From the NCBI GenBank assembly GCA_003168335.1, contig PMSM01000002.1, forward strand, positions 62,001-126,000: DNA of 64,000 nucleotides, in the 5' to 3' direction. The translations under genes and the position numbers were made by a program. Source of the stretch: Blastocatellia bacterium. Its GTDB lineage: Bacteria; Acidobacteriota; Blastocatellia; Pyrinomonadales; Pyrinomonadaceae. The notes under the pieces are model-generated. The model did no database searches. It saw only the letters and a program-made list of their open reading frames with translations, and had not been told where the DNA came from. Positions 30,047 through 38,541 of this stretch are shown piece by piece. The number at the start of each line of letters is the position of its first letter. Position 1 is the first letter of the stretch.

Positions 30047-30682
30047 CTACCCTAGTGGCACCGCCCCGAACCACCCGGTGATCGCCGTCTTTAACTCTTC
30101 CAGTTGATCGTCAAAGAAATGACCCGCGCCTTCGATCACTTTTAATTCCGCCGGCGCGGGTACTTTCGCAACTAACTCACGCAGGCGGTCAACCCGGCCG
30201 AACTCGTCGCGACTGCCCTGAACAAACAGGATTGGCTTGCGACATTCTTCGAGAAAACTGAAATCATACTTATCTACCGGAGTGCCGATGCTGATCAATC
30301 GCCGGACGCGCTCGTCGACAAATCCAACTTCGAGGCCGACGCGCGCGCCGAAAGAAAAACCGCACAGGGTGATCTCCTGACCGGGATAGTTCTCAGCCAG
30401 ATAGTCGAGCCCCGCCCGCGCGTCATCGCGCTCGCCGCGGCCCTCGTCATGCTCGCCCGTGCTTTGTCCCACGCCGCGAAAGTTGATGCGCAAGGCCACC
30501 AATCCAGCGTCGTTCAGCGCGGCAGCAGCGCGGAAGACGACTTTGTTATGCATCGTGCCGCCAAAGAGCGGATGTGGATGCAGCACCAGAGCAGCGCCAC
30601 CAATCGGACCAAGTGGCGCTTTCAGAATGGCTTCCAATTGGCCGTGCGGCGACGCGATGAAAAGATTTCCCGTGGGATACAT
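30047..30682 (-). CDS. Alpha/beta hydrolase (COG2945-like)
   Basis: 211 residues with the alpha/beta hydrolase core. The signature LHPHPLFGGTMHNKVV at about 33-48 is characteristic of the COG2945 group. Nucleophile Ser in CGFSFGARVGLE (G-x-S-x-G), Asp in FVQGSRDEFGRV and His in IEGAGHFF. The physiological substrate of the group is unknown. The frame can be extended upstream to 30775, but the ATG at 30682 starts the family-conserved core (MYPTGNLFI). It is convergent with asd. Confidence 0.82.
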   Translation of the reverse strand: MYPTGNLFIASPHGQLEAILKAPLGPIGGAALVLHPHPLFGGTMHNKVVFRAAAALNDAGLVALRINFRGVGQSTGEHDEGRGERDDARAGLDYLAENYPGQEITLCGFSFGARVGLEVGFVDERVRRLISIGTPVDKYDFSFLEECRKPILFVQGSRDEFGRVDRLRELVAKVPAPAELKVIEGAGHFFDDQLEELKTAITGWFGAVPLG

Positions 30683-30801
30683 AAGAAGATTTTCAATTGC
30701 CGATTTGCCGGTTGTCAAAGGCGCGCCGGATCTTTCTGGTAGACTCAGGAGCGGAAGAATTGACTCGCGCTTCAAAATAGGATTAGTTTTCGATCATCGC
30801 T

Positions 30802-32397
30802 ATGAACGATCCCGAAACGGACAACCCCGAAGTTCCACTGGCCGGCTTATATCATATTAGCCGGGTCATCGCCGATACTGCCTCAGACGCGATTATCACC
30901 ATCGACGAAGAGAGCACGATGCTTTTCGTTAATCGCGCGACGGAGAAGATCTTTGGCTATTCCCGCGCCGAACTCCTGGGACAGTCCTTGACGATGTTGA
31001 TGCCTGATTATCTCAGGCATGTGCACAGTGCCGGCTTGCGAAACTATCTGACCGCGCGAGAAAAGCACGTTTCGTGGGAAGCAATCGAGCTTCCGGGCCG
31101 GCATAAAGAGGGGCGAGAAGTTTCACTGGAATTGTCGCTCGGTGAGTTCACCGAAAACGGCCGGCTCTTTTTCACCGGCATTGCGCGAGACATCACCGAG
31201 CGCCGCAAGCTCGAGCGGCGCCTCGCCTCGCAGTTTCAAATCGCGCGCACTGCGCGCCATGAAGCCGAAACAGCCAACCGCGCCAAAGACGAATTCCTGA
31301 CCACGATCTCGCATGAGCTGCGCACACCGCTGACTCCGATCATTGGTTGGATTCACATGATTCGCAATGGGATTCTGCCGGAGAAAGAAACGGCCCATGG
31401 TCTTTCGGTGATTGAGAAGAATGCGCACGCACTGAAACGGCTGATCAACGACTTGCTCGATATGTCGGCAATTCTCAGCGGTAAGATGCGCATGGAAGAG
31501 TTGCCGGTGTCGCTGGAACAGGTCGTGCGCGAAGCGGTCGAGACTGTTCGTCCGCTCGCGGCCGCCCGCAATGTTGATATCGCCGTCACCTTTCATGATT
31601 GGCAGGATGAAATCGTGAGTGGCGATCGCGCGCGTCTGGTGCAGGTCTTCTGGAACCTCTTGAACAACGCCGAGAAGTTTTCGTTTCCCGATGGGCGGAT
31701 AGAAGTCGATGTGGAAGCGAATGAGCTGGAAACAATTGTGCGCATCCAGGATGCCGGGCAGGGAATTGCGCCCGACTTTCTTCCGTTCGTCTTTGAACGC
31801 TTTCGCCAGGCCGATGGCTCGACAACCAGATTACACGGCGGGCTCGGTTTGGGATTGGCTTTGGTTAAGAGTTTCGTGGCAGCACACAACGGCACGGTGA
31901 CCGCTGAGAGCGAGGGGACCGGGCACGGCAGCCGCTTCACGGTGAGATTGCCCCGGCCCAGACCTCAAGTCGAGACGGTGAGTAATCAACCCGAAAGGGT
32001 CCCCCTGCAATCACCGCATGTCCACCTGATGATCGTCGAAGATGATCCGGATACGCTCGAGATGTTGCGCGCGACTCTGGAAGCTCGCGGTTTTCGGGTG
32101 ACTGCTTGCGAGTCGGCCGCGCAGACCCTCGAGATCGCGTCCGCGAATCAAGTTGATCTGATTATTTCGGATATCGGCATGCCGGAGATGGACGGATTCC
32201 AGATGATCAGGCAATTGCGCGAGGTCTCGGGTTATCAAACCATTCCCGCGATTGCTTTGTCCGGCTACGCCTCAGAGAAGGACGCGAAGGCGGCCCTGGC
32301 CGCGGGCTTTAACGCGCATGTGTCCAAGCCCGTAGACCCGGCGGAGTTGGTAATCATGGTGAACGGGTTGCTCGAAAAGACGTCCGGCGCCAAGTAG
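30802..32397 (+). CDS. PAS-domain hybrid sensor kinase with receiver domain
   Basis: 531-residue soluble hybrid kinase. PAS domain at about 15-125 (DAIITIDEESTMLFVNRATEKIFGYSR...), a coiled-coil link, HisKA with the phosphorylated His in TTISHELRTPLTPIIGW (about 170), HATPase with N box NLLNNAEKFSF and G boxes DAGQGIAP and HGGLGLGLALVKS, then a receiver domain from about 407 with the phospho-acceptor Asp in LIISDIGMPEMDG and Lys in HVSKP. There are no transmembrane helices, so it senses an internal signal or works with another kinase. No dedicated partner is adjacent. Confidence 0.92.
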   Translation: MNDPETDNPEVPLAGLYHISRVIADTASDAIITIDEESTMLFVNRATEKIFGYSRAELLGQSLTMLMPDYLRHVHSAGLRNYLTAREKHVSWEAIELPGRHKEGREVSLELSLGEFTENGRLFFTGIARDITERRKLERRLASQFQIARTARHEAETANRAKDEFLTTISHELRTPLTPIIGWIHMIRNGILPEKETAHGLSVIEKNAHALKRLINDLLDMSAILSGKMRMEELPVSLEQVVREAVETVRPLAAARNVDIAVTFHDWQDEIVSGDRARLVQVFWNLLNNAEKFSFPDGRIEVDVEANELETIVRIQDAGQGIAPDFLPFVFERFRQADGSTTRLHGGLGLGLALVKSFVAAHNGTVTAESEGTGHGSRFTVRLPRPRPQVETVSNQPERVPLQSPHVHLMIVEDDPDTLEMLRATLEARGFRVTACESAAQTLEIASANQVDLIISDIGMPEMDGFQMIRQLREVSGYQTIPAIALSGYASEKDAKAALAAGFNAHVSKPVDPAELVIMVNGLLEKTSGAK

Positions 32398-32581
32398 TGA
32401 TCGTGCATCGGCCCGTGCTGATTGATTTTCCCGCAGCCGTTAGGGCCGGCGATATCCTCCGTCACGTCCTTCTCGAGTTCAAAAATCAAAGGGTGTGCAA
32501 TTGAGGCCCGTTCGCCCGGAGCACACACGAAGGAGGGGCTATTCTCGCTGGGCCTGTAGCAGCAAGCCTGGTTTATCCAAA

Positions 32582-32872
32582 GTGTGGAGAGAATTAAGAT
32601 ACGCTTTGCTCTCTGTTGCGGCTGGCAGCTTAACGCTAGTGGTTCTTTATTCCATCGGTTGGTTTGCAGCGGATTATGATTGGGCACATCCTGGCAGTAT
32701 CGTGGGGGCCGTCGGATACGTGTTGGTGTCAATGCTAACACTCCCTCTTTTCGGTGCCCAGCAGCCTCCGGTTTGGTGGTTACTGATAACAACAGCTTTT
32801 GATATTTGGTTTTTGTCGTTACCGATCTACCTCATTACGTATTTGTGGCGGCACAAGAGCAGCTCTCATTAG
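32582..32872 (+). CDS. Small membrane protein (putative)
   Basis: About 96 residues from a GTG at 32582. Two to three hydrophobic helices (ALLSVAAGSLTLVVLYSIGWFA, IVGAVGYVLVSMLTLPLF, WLLITTAFDIWFLSLPIYLITYL). The frame extends to a GTG at 32495 without better support. No ribosome site is clear at either start. I recognise no family. It is the last plausible core gene before the half-tRNA at 33031. Confidence 0.42.
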   Translation: MWRELRYALLSVAAGSLTLVVLYSIGWFAADYDWAHPGSIVGAVGYVLVSMLTLPLFGAQQPPVWWLLITTAFDIWFLSLPIYLITYLWRHKSSSH

Positions 32873-33030
32873 GCGCTACCCTCATGCTTGGTGAGTCAAC
32901 TATGTCGTTACCCTCATTAGCATCTGACTGAAAGCGGCGGTCACATTCTTTAGCCGACTTCACGTTACGTCTCCGCGTCAGTACAATACTGAACCTGGCA
33001 CGCCTTACTTCATTGTTTTCGGTTTCAGGT

Positions 33031-33074
33031 GTGCCCCTGTAGCTCAACGGTTAGAGCAGCAGACTCATAATCCG
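33031..33074 (+). pseudogene. 5' half of a tRNA with CAT anticodon (truncated)
   Basis: The sequence has a tRNA acceptor strand (GTGCCCCT), a D arm (AGCTCAACGGTTAGAGC) and an anticodon loop CTCATAA, giving anticodon CAT. After TCCG the sequence stops matching: no variable loop, T arm or 3' acceptor strand follows. A normal tRNA of this class would continue for about 33 bases. The break marks a probable integration or deletion point. Confidence 0.65.
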
Positions 33075-33229
33075 AAATCGCCCTCAGCACACAGTTGCAC
33101 TGAATGATATGGAGAAGCAAAAGCGACGGAAACTCAGTTGCTCTGCTAGTCCATGCAACTCCATTAGTGCAGGTAGTCGCTACATTATCCGCTACAGTCG
33201 AAGGAACATGACTTATCGTCTCTAATGTT

Positions 33230-33582
33230 CGACTTGCCGGCGAAATGGCTTATCAAAGCCGGCGCGACAAACATCGAGCGACCGCCCGCGGGTTTCGCGT
33301 AATAAACGCGGCCGGCGGCGCATGACTTCGTCCTTGAGGTACCAGGTGAGGCGCGTCTCTTCGTCCTTCTGGACGTTGCGGGGCAAACTAACATCGCGCG
33401 ACCGCACACCGCGATGTACAACGATGGACCTGCGCGACGGGCATCTGTCAGCGTATTTGCAAAGCCCACGTCTTCGATGAACGTTCGGCGTCAACAGCGC
33501 GTGCAACGCGGAGGTCTTCGTCGTGGCGCCACATCCGATCGCGATGGAGTTCAATCTGTTCGGGGAGAGGCGGAGTAGTCAT
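33230..33582 (-). pseudogene. Frameshifted gene fragment, possibly YcaQ/AlkZ-like winged-helix protein
   Basis: The minus-strand frame starts MTTPPLPEQIELHRDRMW at 33582 but reads out of frame after ...AVDAER. Putting back one base restores FIEDVGFANTL, LYIAVCGR, RLTWYLKDEVMRR and RVYYAKPAGGRSMF in alternating frames, so at least three frame changes are needed. The recovered peptide resembles the N-terminal part of crosslink-repair YcaQ-type proteins (the 'GF..L' and 'W.LKD' landmarks). This assignment is tentative. The gene looks dead. Confidence 0.45.
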
Positions 33583-33712
33583 TGGGTTAAGGGCGGCGGG
33601 GTCAGCAAAAGGGAACTTCTGGTTGGATAGCGAACTCGAGAATCGGACAATCGCAAGCCTGACTCCAATCTCTTATTTTTCCGACGACGTGAAATATCCA
33701 CGAGCGTCGTGA

Positions 33713-33745
33713 TGAGGTCAGTACCCGGAGCGGTAGCGACGGGGT
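33713..33745. repeat. Single-arm copy of the 5393-5486 repeat
   Basis: GGTCAGTACCCGGAGCGGTAG followed by CGACGGGGTT matches the left arm at 5393-5420 with one inserted C and one change. The second arm is missing. It shows that the element family has members in both the core and accessory parts of the window. Confidence 0.6.
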
Positions 33746-33756
33746 TCCCGAACGGA

Positions 33757-34635
33757 TTAGTACATATTTCTGCCAGCGTTAGATGAAAGAGTCTTAGTAT
33801 CAGGATAGAGGAAAGTAAGTACGCCGAACCGACCTAACGGGACAGCCTGCTCAATAAAGATAACATTCCTGGCCTCATATTCTCGGACATAGCGAAACCA
33901 AGCTGCGGCCGTCGTTCCCGCCTCGAAGAATCCTTGCGAAGGCGGTCGTTCTCCGGCGAGAGCTCTCGCGGTTGGCGAATCTTCTGGCAGGTCTTTGATT
34001 GATTCGACCGTTTTTCGAAACCCGGCACCGAAAGTGTCGTTGGACAACCACTTCCAACCAAAATCTTCCTCGTTCCATTTAATGACGGCGCAAGGGACAA
34101 AGTCGGAAGTCGCGTAGCGAATCGCTGTGCTGGTAACCGACGTTCCAAACTGTTCACGGATCTTCAAAATGCCTTCCAATCCAGTCTTCTCACGCTTCGC
34201 GATCTGATTGAAACGCCCAGTTGGCATCAAAAGATTTGCCGCAAACAAATCCGCCTCGCGCTCCACGAGCAAATCAGATTCATATTCTGAAAATGAAGGG
34301 TGCGGGAGGGCGCGTCCCGTGCTCAAAGCATTCCTATGCTCATCAATGAAGTAATGACCAAGTTCGTGGCCCACCGTAAATCTTGCTCGTGGTGAATCCG
34401 TCTTTTCGATTCGATCGAGATTGGCGAAGATATGAAACCGACCGCCGCGGTACTCAAGCAAACCGTCAAACGCGTTCTCGTAGTGCCCGAAGCTTAGAGT
34501 TATTTCCTTCGTCCGTGCAATCGCCACTGGATCAATCTTCCCGCTCGGAAAATATTCATCCGCAACCGCCTCGGCAAGGCCGGCGATTTCCTCACTCCGA
34601 CTCGCAGAAAGAGCACTACGGATCCTTACGGTCAT
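33757..34635 (-). CDS. ImmA/IrrE-family metallo-endopeptidase
   Basis: 292 residues. The zinc-binding helix FTVGHELGHYFIDEH (HExxH, about residues 88-102) and a downstream Glu in EREADLFAANLLMP (about 126-138) match the ImmA/IrrE family, peptidases that cleave a DNA-binding repressor and so release mobile-element or stress genes. The C-terminal third (about 180-292) is of unknown type. It overlaps the upstream gene by 20 bases, so the two are translated together. Such pairs occur in phage-like and integrative elements, as toxin-antitoxin-like regulators. The actual target is unknown. Confidence 0.85.
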   Translation of the reverse strand: MTVRIRSALSASRSEEIAGLAEAVADEYFPSGKIDPVAIARTKEITLSFGHYENAFDGLLEYRGGRFHIFANLDRIEKTDSPRARFTVGHELGHYFIDEHRNALSTGRALPHPSFSEYESDLLVEREADLFAANLLMPTGRFNQIAKREKTGLEGILKIREQFGTSVTSTAIRYATSDFVPCAVIKWNEEDFGWKWLSNDTFGAGFRKTVESIKDLPEDSPTARALAGERPPSQGFFEAGTTAAAWFRYVREYEARNVIFIEQAVPLGRFGVLTFLYPDTKTLSSNAGRNMY

Positions 34636-34990
34636 TCGCTTTGTCTTCCTCTTCCGCGGCCTGACGATCTCGCTTCATTCGCTCTTCGATCTCCGAGCTG
34701 ATTTCGCCTCCCAGCCGCGCTGCTCTCGCCATTACATCCTGGGATTCCTGGTCCGGCAAGGATAAGGCTGAAACGCTTTTCGCTCGTTCGGTAGATCGCT
34801 TGAGGACCGTGTATGGATCCTTCAACGCGTTAGGAAGTTGTTCACTCTTCTCAGGAAACTCGTCTTGGACCCTTATCACTTCCTCGACTGTTTGTGGGAT
34901 TACCCAGCCATTGCGGAGAAGCGCCTCATGCACCAACTGCTCCAAGTTGCTACCTTCTTCGGAAGTCTTGTTCTTTTTGGATTTACCCAT
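34616..34990 (-). CDS. Partner gene of the ImmA/IrrE protein, unknown function
   Basis: 124 residues, highly charged, helical, with a Glu/Lys/Arg-rich C-terminus (EIEERMKRDRQAAEEEDKAND). No DNA-binding motif can be named. It overlaps the metallopeptidase gene by 20 bases and is preceded 18 bp upstream by a small HTH-like ORF, so a three-gene regulatory unit is plausible (inference). SD GTAAATCC... is not strong. Confidence 0.65.
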   Translation of the reverse strand: MGKSKKNKTSEEGSNLEQLVHEALLRNGWVIPQTVEEVIRVQDEFPEKSEQLPNALKDPYTVLKRSTERAKSVSALSLPDQESQDVMARAARLGGEISSEIEERMKRDRQAAEEEDKANDRKDP

Positions 34991-35008
34991 AGGTTTGTCT
35001 TCACTGTT

Positions 35009-35122
35009 CTAAGTATGGAGCCGCGCTTGCACATATTCCTCTATCTTCTGAAGAGCAGTCTTCCTAATGTGGCGGATGTAATCGTTAGTGGTTTTCAACT
35101 CGGCCGCCAATTCTCTGCTCAC
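35009..35122 (-). CDS. Small HTH (sigma-70 region 4-like) ORF
   Basis: From a GTG at 35122: 37 residues, including SRELAAELKTTNDYIRHIRK, a pattern of helix-turn-helix recognition helices as in sigma factor region 4. The frame is too short for a complete sigma factor. It ends 18 bp before the 124-residue gene. It may be a small regulator or the C-terminal remnant of a sigma-like gene. An upstream stop lies at about 35153-35155. Confidence 0.4.
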   Translation of the reverse strand: MSRELAAELKTTNDYIRHIRKTALQKIEEYVQARLHT

Positions 35123-35149
35123 ATTGTGCGGTAGAGGATGGTCACGAAG

Positions 35150-35878
35150 GGATCATATCGAACGCGAGCCCTCGCCCTACAAAGTCGAGATAGTTGCCGA
35201 TTGATCAAGTCGATCAACCCAGACGCTAACATTACAACCCTTGCGGGAAACATACTGCACGAGAACGTCATTGATGAATTGCTTCGCTGCGATCTGTTGC
35301 TGGGCTGCACTGACACTCAACATGCACGCGCCAAGCTCAGCGATCTGGCTCAGCATTATCTGCTTCCTTCGATCGATTTGGGAGTATTGATGGAAGGTCA
35401 AAACGCCAGGCTCATCTCCCAAGTTGCTGACGTGACGATCTACTCGCCAGAGGTTCCGTGTGCTTTCTGTAGCGGGCGAATCGATGGAATAGAACTTAGC
35501 AACGAATTGACGTCTGACGAGGAGCGCAGCAAACGTCAAATGGAAGCGAAGGAAGCGGCAGCTCGGGGAGATGATCCCGATCAGTACTGGAGACAACGTC
35601 CTCGGCAGTTGCATACGGTAGGCTATTTTACGACGATGCTGGGGGCTCTCGGCGCCGGTTATGCGGAAGGCTTGTTGACGGGAACATTTGGTCCGCCTCA
35701 TTCCTGGTTTCAGTTCGATATCGGCCGTGTGCGTCTTGGCGTCGTAGCTCCACCTCGACCGCGCGTAGCAAACTGCAATTGCGGAACGCACCTGGGTTGG
35801 GCGGATGCAGCGGCACCTTATCGAAATATCTCTAAACCTGATCATTGGCATTGCCGCGGGTTGCTTCTGAGGCGATGA
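35150..35878 (+). pseudogene. ThiF/E1-like adenylyltransferase remnant, frameshifted and N-terminally truncated
   Basis: The frame from 35138 gives NPDANITTLAGNILHENVIDELLRCDLLLGCTDTQHAR, then two zinc-type CxxC pairs (CAFCSGR and CNCGTH), fitting the middle and end of a ThiF/HesA/E1-type protein. The glycine-rich ATP loop of the family is missing. In the next frame just upstream, DHIERE-PSPYKVEIVA reads as the family sequence, and joins the main frame at about 35200 only if one base is restored. So the gene has lost its 5' third and carries a frameshift. The left neighbours are the ImmA/IrrE operon. Confidence 0.65.
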
Positions 35879-35966
35879 TGTGGCGCAAAGCGTTTTGGAC
35901 GGTCTTCAAATTAAATGGCCCCACAAGACGACTCATGCTGGCGGGAGGATAAGATTCAGCGCTCAT
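35832..35966 (-). CDS. Short ORF just downstream of an attC-like site (uncertain)
   Basis: 44 codons (MSAESYPPASMSRLVG...) beginning 34 bases after the attC-like site at 36000-36100, the distance typical for cassette genes. It overlaps the end of the ThiF remnant on the other strand. No family recognised. It may be a cassette gene fragment or chance. Confidence 0.25.
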   Translation of the reverse strand: MSAESYPPASMSRLVGPFNLKTVQNALRHIIASEATRGNANDQV

Positions 35967-35999
35967 AATCTTGTTGCCCCATTCGATTTCAAGATAGCC

Positions 36000-36100
36000 G
36001 CATAACGGTTGACCGGGCGCGGCGATTACATTCAACCTTTGATTCGATCAATCAAGTTGAGAAACACGCCCGCCGCGCTCCGGTCCAGCGACGTGTTTCT
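36000..36100 (-). other. attC-like site, family A (A1)
   Basis: Read on the minus strand: CGCTGGACCGGAGCGCGGCG at one side and CGCCGCGCCCGGTCAACCG on the other pair as inner arms, and the right end is GTTATGC, a common variant of the attC R' box (GTTRRRY-like). Both halves are present, so it can fold like an integron attC. It follows no intact gene (36101-36660 has only remnants), and precedes the small ORF ending at 35832. Confidence 0.6.
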
Positions 36101-36360
36101 GCGTCGCTTTATGATGGGTCGGAACCACCGATAAAGAATTCTTATCAAGCTACTGCCCAAGAGTCTTCCAGTTGGCGGTTCCCTTGTCTGCGCACGTCTT
36201 TCCAGTTGGGCAATACTCCAAACCAAAGACTGGGTGGATTTCCCAGTTGTTGTGTCGGCCTTTTTGGAGCGGGGGGGAGCCTTGCAGCCTGGTGCTTTTC
36301 AACAACGGCAACCCACTTGTGGATATCAGTTCGCCTGGCAACATGCTGGGGGCGATGTTC

Positions 36361-36393
36361 GGTAGTGCTCCGTTACACTAACGGAGCACTACC
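36361..36393. repeat. Perfect 15-bp hairpin with three-base loop
   Basis: GGTAGTGCTCCGTTA, CAC loop, TAACGGAGCACTACC. The stem is exact. It lies in a gene-free stretch of about 550 bp (36101-36657) in which I see no other element apart from gene fragments. Possibly a terminator or a small mobile palindrome. Confidence 0.7.
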
Positions 36394-36657
36394 TCCAAAT
36401 TCGAACTCTTGACATTAGATCCGATCGAAGAATAAAGTGCGCGGCAGAATCGTACAAGTTCTCGCTCTTTTCTCGAGCGTATTCGTACTCGGAGTGAGAA
36501 GGTGTTAGGGCCGACGCCCTGAGCTGCACTTGCCACGCATACTCCGTTGGTCAGTCTTAACTTCTTTCGACAAACGCGCTCATCGCGCCCCACTGGCCGG
36601 AGGCAAGGGTGTCATCAAAGTGCTGGTGATGTTGCGCTAGCCGTCCGTCCGGACTCC

Positions 36658-36882
36658 GAGTTCGGTTTGGCTGAGATTGAGCACGGCAACATCAGGGAAC
36701 GTCAGAAGGCAGGTATCGAAGCAGCAAAAGCTCGAGGGGTTTATACCGGCCGAGCTGTAGGTAGCACTAAGGCAAATCCAGGGAGAGCACGCGAGCTGAA
36801 GAAGAAGGGTCTGAGCATGGACGAGATCGCTACCGCTCTCGGCGTCAGCACGCGCACAGTTACGCGCTACCTGAGTGCCTGA
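36658..36882 (+). pseudogene. C-terminal fragment of a serine recombinase (resolvase)
   Basis: About 75 codons: LAEIEHGNIRERQKAGIEAAKARG fits the end of the resolvase catalytic domain, and GLSMDEIATALGVSTRTVTRYL is the C-terminal HTH. The upstream part in this frame does not resemble the catalytic N-terminal (no YxRVS motif). It is therefore a truncated gene. An intact relative of similar build lies at 43937-44596. Confidence 0.7.
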
Positions 36883-37077
36883 TCACGGTCCGAATCTCTG
36901 TCGGTATTCAACCGAGGTCCAAAAACACCGCCAACCAAGGGTGGAGCGCACGACGCGCGTCTGAACCCGTCCACCATTGGCCGGTTTTGAGGTGACCACC
37001 GAGGTTTGCACTTATCCCAGCTCCACCAAGAAGAATAGTCGGGAGCTTGGTCTTTCAGCAATTCGCGCGATGAGCGA

Positions 37078-37416
37078 ATGCTTCTCTCAAGGATCAAATT
37101 ACCGGCGCTCGTCATCAACGGGCGGCAGGATCCGATCATCCCGCCGGAAGTAGGTGAAATGACCCATGACGGAATCAAGAGTTCTAAGTTTCTGCTGCTG
37201 GATGATTGCGGCCACTTCCCGTTCTCCGAGCAGCCGGAAAAACGACTCAAGCTATGCTGGATTTTATCCGAGGTCGTTGATAGCGCCAGTTCGTGGACAG
37301 TCGCGTCACATCGCCGCAATCGTTTTAGTCTTGTTTTGCGCAGGGTGGGAATAAATGTCTCGATCACACTTCGACCATACATTTGTTGCACATTCTTTTC
37401 TTCCGCTCCAAGGTAA
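37078..37416 (+). pseudogene. C-terminal fragment of an alpha/beta hydrolase
   Basis: Residues about 5-65 (IKLPALVINGRQDPIIPPEVG, then LLLDDCGHFPFSEQPEKRLK) match the last third of alpha/beta hydrolases, carrying the catalytic Asp (GRQDPI) and His (CGHF), but the nucleophile Ser is absent. After about 37270 the frame runs into unrelated sequence. The fragment lies in the mosaic stretch between the resolvase remnant and a complete hydrolase gene. Confidence 0.6.
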
Positions 37417-37426
37417 CTTGTTACCT
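37411..37426. promoter_or_regulatory. Palindrome AGGTAAC-TT-GTTACCT upstream of a hydrolase gene
   Basis: Seven-base arms with a two-base centre, 109 bases before the hydrolase start codon. It has the size and symmetry of a repressor operator. Nothing else supports a function. Confidence 0.35.
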
Positions 37427-37534
37427 AGGGTAAAGACTGAATTGACTCGTGACTGATTAGATGTAGATGCATTCGTCAAACAACCTTGCAAAAACTCTGT
37501 GTGACTCGGTCCGACTGAACGAGGAGATTTATCC

Positions 37535-38443
37535 ATGAACAATTACGTCCACACTCTTATCTCGTTTGCGTTTCTGGGCTGCGCTGCAAGCGCTGCCTTT
37601 TCTCAGGGCTCTTCTCAACCGACTCAACGCAAGAGCTTTGAAGAGATAGTGGCGATGCCCGTCGTTTACCGCGTCCCCGGAATGGATGAGGTCCATGTTA
37701 GATCAAATTTGAAGTATACCAACGTTAACGATCCCAACCTGCTGATGGATGTGTATACTCCGCCAGGACTGGCAAGGGACGACAAGCGTCCTGCAGTGTT
37801 GCTTATTCATGGTGGCGCAGGCTCCGAAAGCAAACCCAAAGACTGGGGCGTCTATCGATCTTGGGGGCGTTTGATCGCCGCCTCTGGAATGGTGGGTGTG
37901 ACATTCACGCACAGGCTTGGCTTTCCGAATCCGTTTCTGGCCCAATCGGCCAGCGATGTCACTGCGGCTATTGATTACGTGCGCACGAACGCGGATTCGT
38001 TGAATATCGATAAGGACCGAATCTGTTTGGCTTCGTACTCTGCCGGAGGCCCAATGCTGAGCATGGCAATGCGTGACAAGCCTCCGTATATTCGATGCCT
38101 CGTTGCCTTCTATTCGTTCTTGGATATTCAACAATCCGAGTCTCACCGGAAATATGAGACCCCGGAAATGGTCAAAGCCTTCTCGCCTATTGGCTATCTG
38201 GCAAAGGACGCAACTAAGATCGCGCCTATGTTTATAGCAAGAGCTGGCTTGGACGAGATCCCGACGATGGATGATTCCATTGACCGATTTGTGCGCGAGG
38301 CGATTTCAAAGAATGCGCCGATTACATTTGCCAATCATCCTCAAGGTGTCCATGGGTTTGATAATCAGAACGACGATGAACGATCTCGCGAGATCATTCA
38401 GAGTGCGATTGCGTTCATGAAGTTCCATCTCGGAGTCAGATAG
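37535..38443 (+). CDS. Secreted alpha/beta hydrolase (esterase-like)
   Basis: 302 residues with a signal peptide (ISFAFLGCAASAAFSQ). HGG oxyanion motif in VLLIHGGAGS (about 90-99), nucleophile Ser in LASYSAGGP, catalytic Asp and His probably in ARAGLDEIPT and HPQGVHGFD. The nucleophile elbow is A-S-Y-S-A-G-G instead of G-x-S-x-G. Similar to BD-FAE/acetyl esterase-type enzymes. Its SD is GAGGAG (7 bases before the ATG at 37535). It is complete, unlike the hydrolase remnant just upstream. Confidence 0.82.
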   Translation: MNNYVHTLISFAFLGCAASAAFSQGSSQPTQRKSFEEIVAMPVVYRVPGMDEVHVRSNLKYTNVNDPNLLMDVYTPPGLARDDKRPAVLLIHGGAGSESKPKDWGVYRSWGRLIAASGMVGVTFTHRLGFPNPFLAQSASDVTAAIDYVRTNADSLNIDKDRICLASYSAGGPMLSMAMRDKPPYIRCLVAFYSFLDIQQSESHRKYETPEMVKAFSPIGYLAKDATKIAPMFIARAGLDEIPTMDDSIDRFVREAISKNAPITFANHPQGVHGFDNQNDDERSREIIQSAIAFMKFHLGVR

Positions 38444-38541
38444 GTCGCGGTGGCCCTTGTTTGGGTATTGTCAACTTAACTTCTGAAGAAACAGAATCAT
38501 CAATTCAGACAAGATGAATACAGATCTTGTCATCTGGTCAA

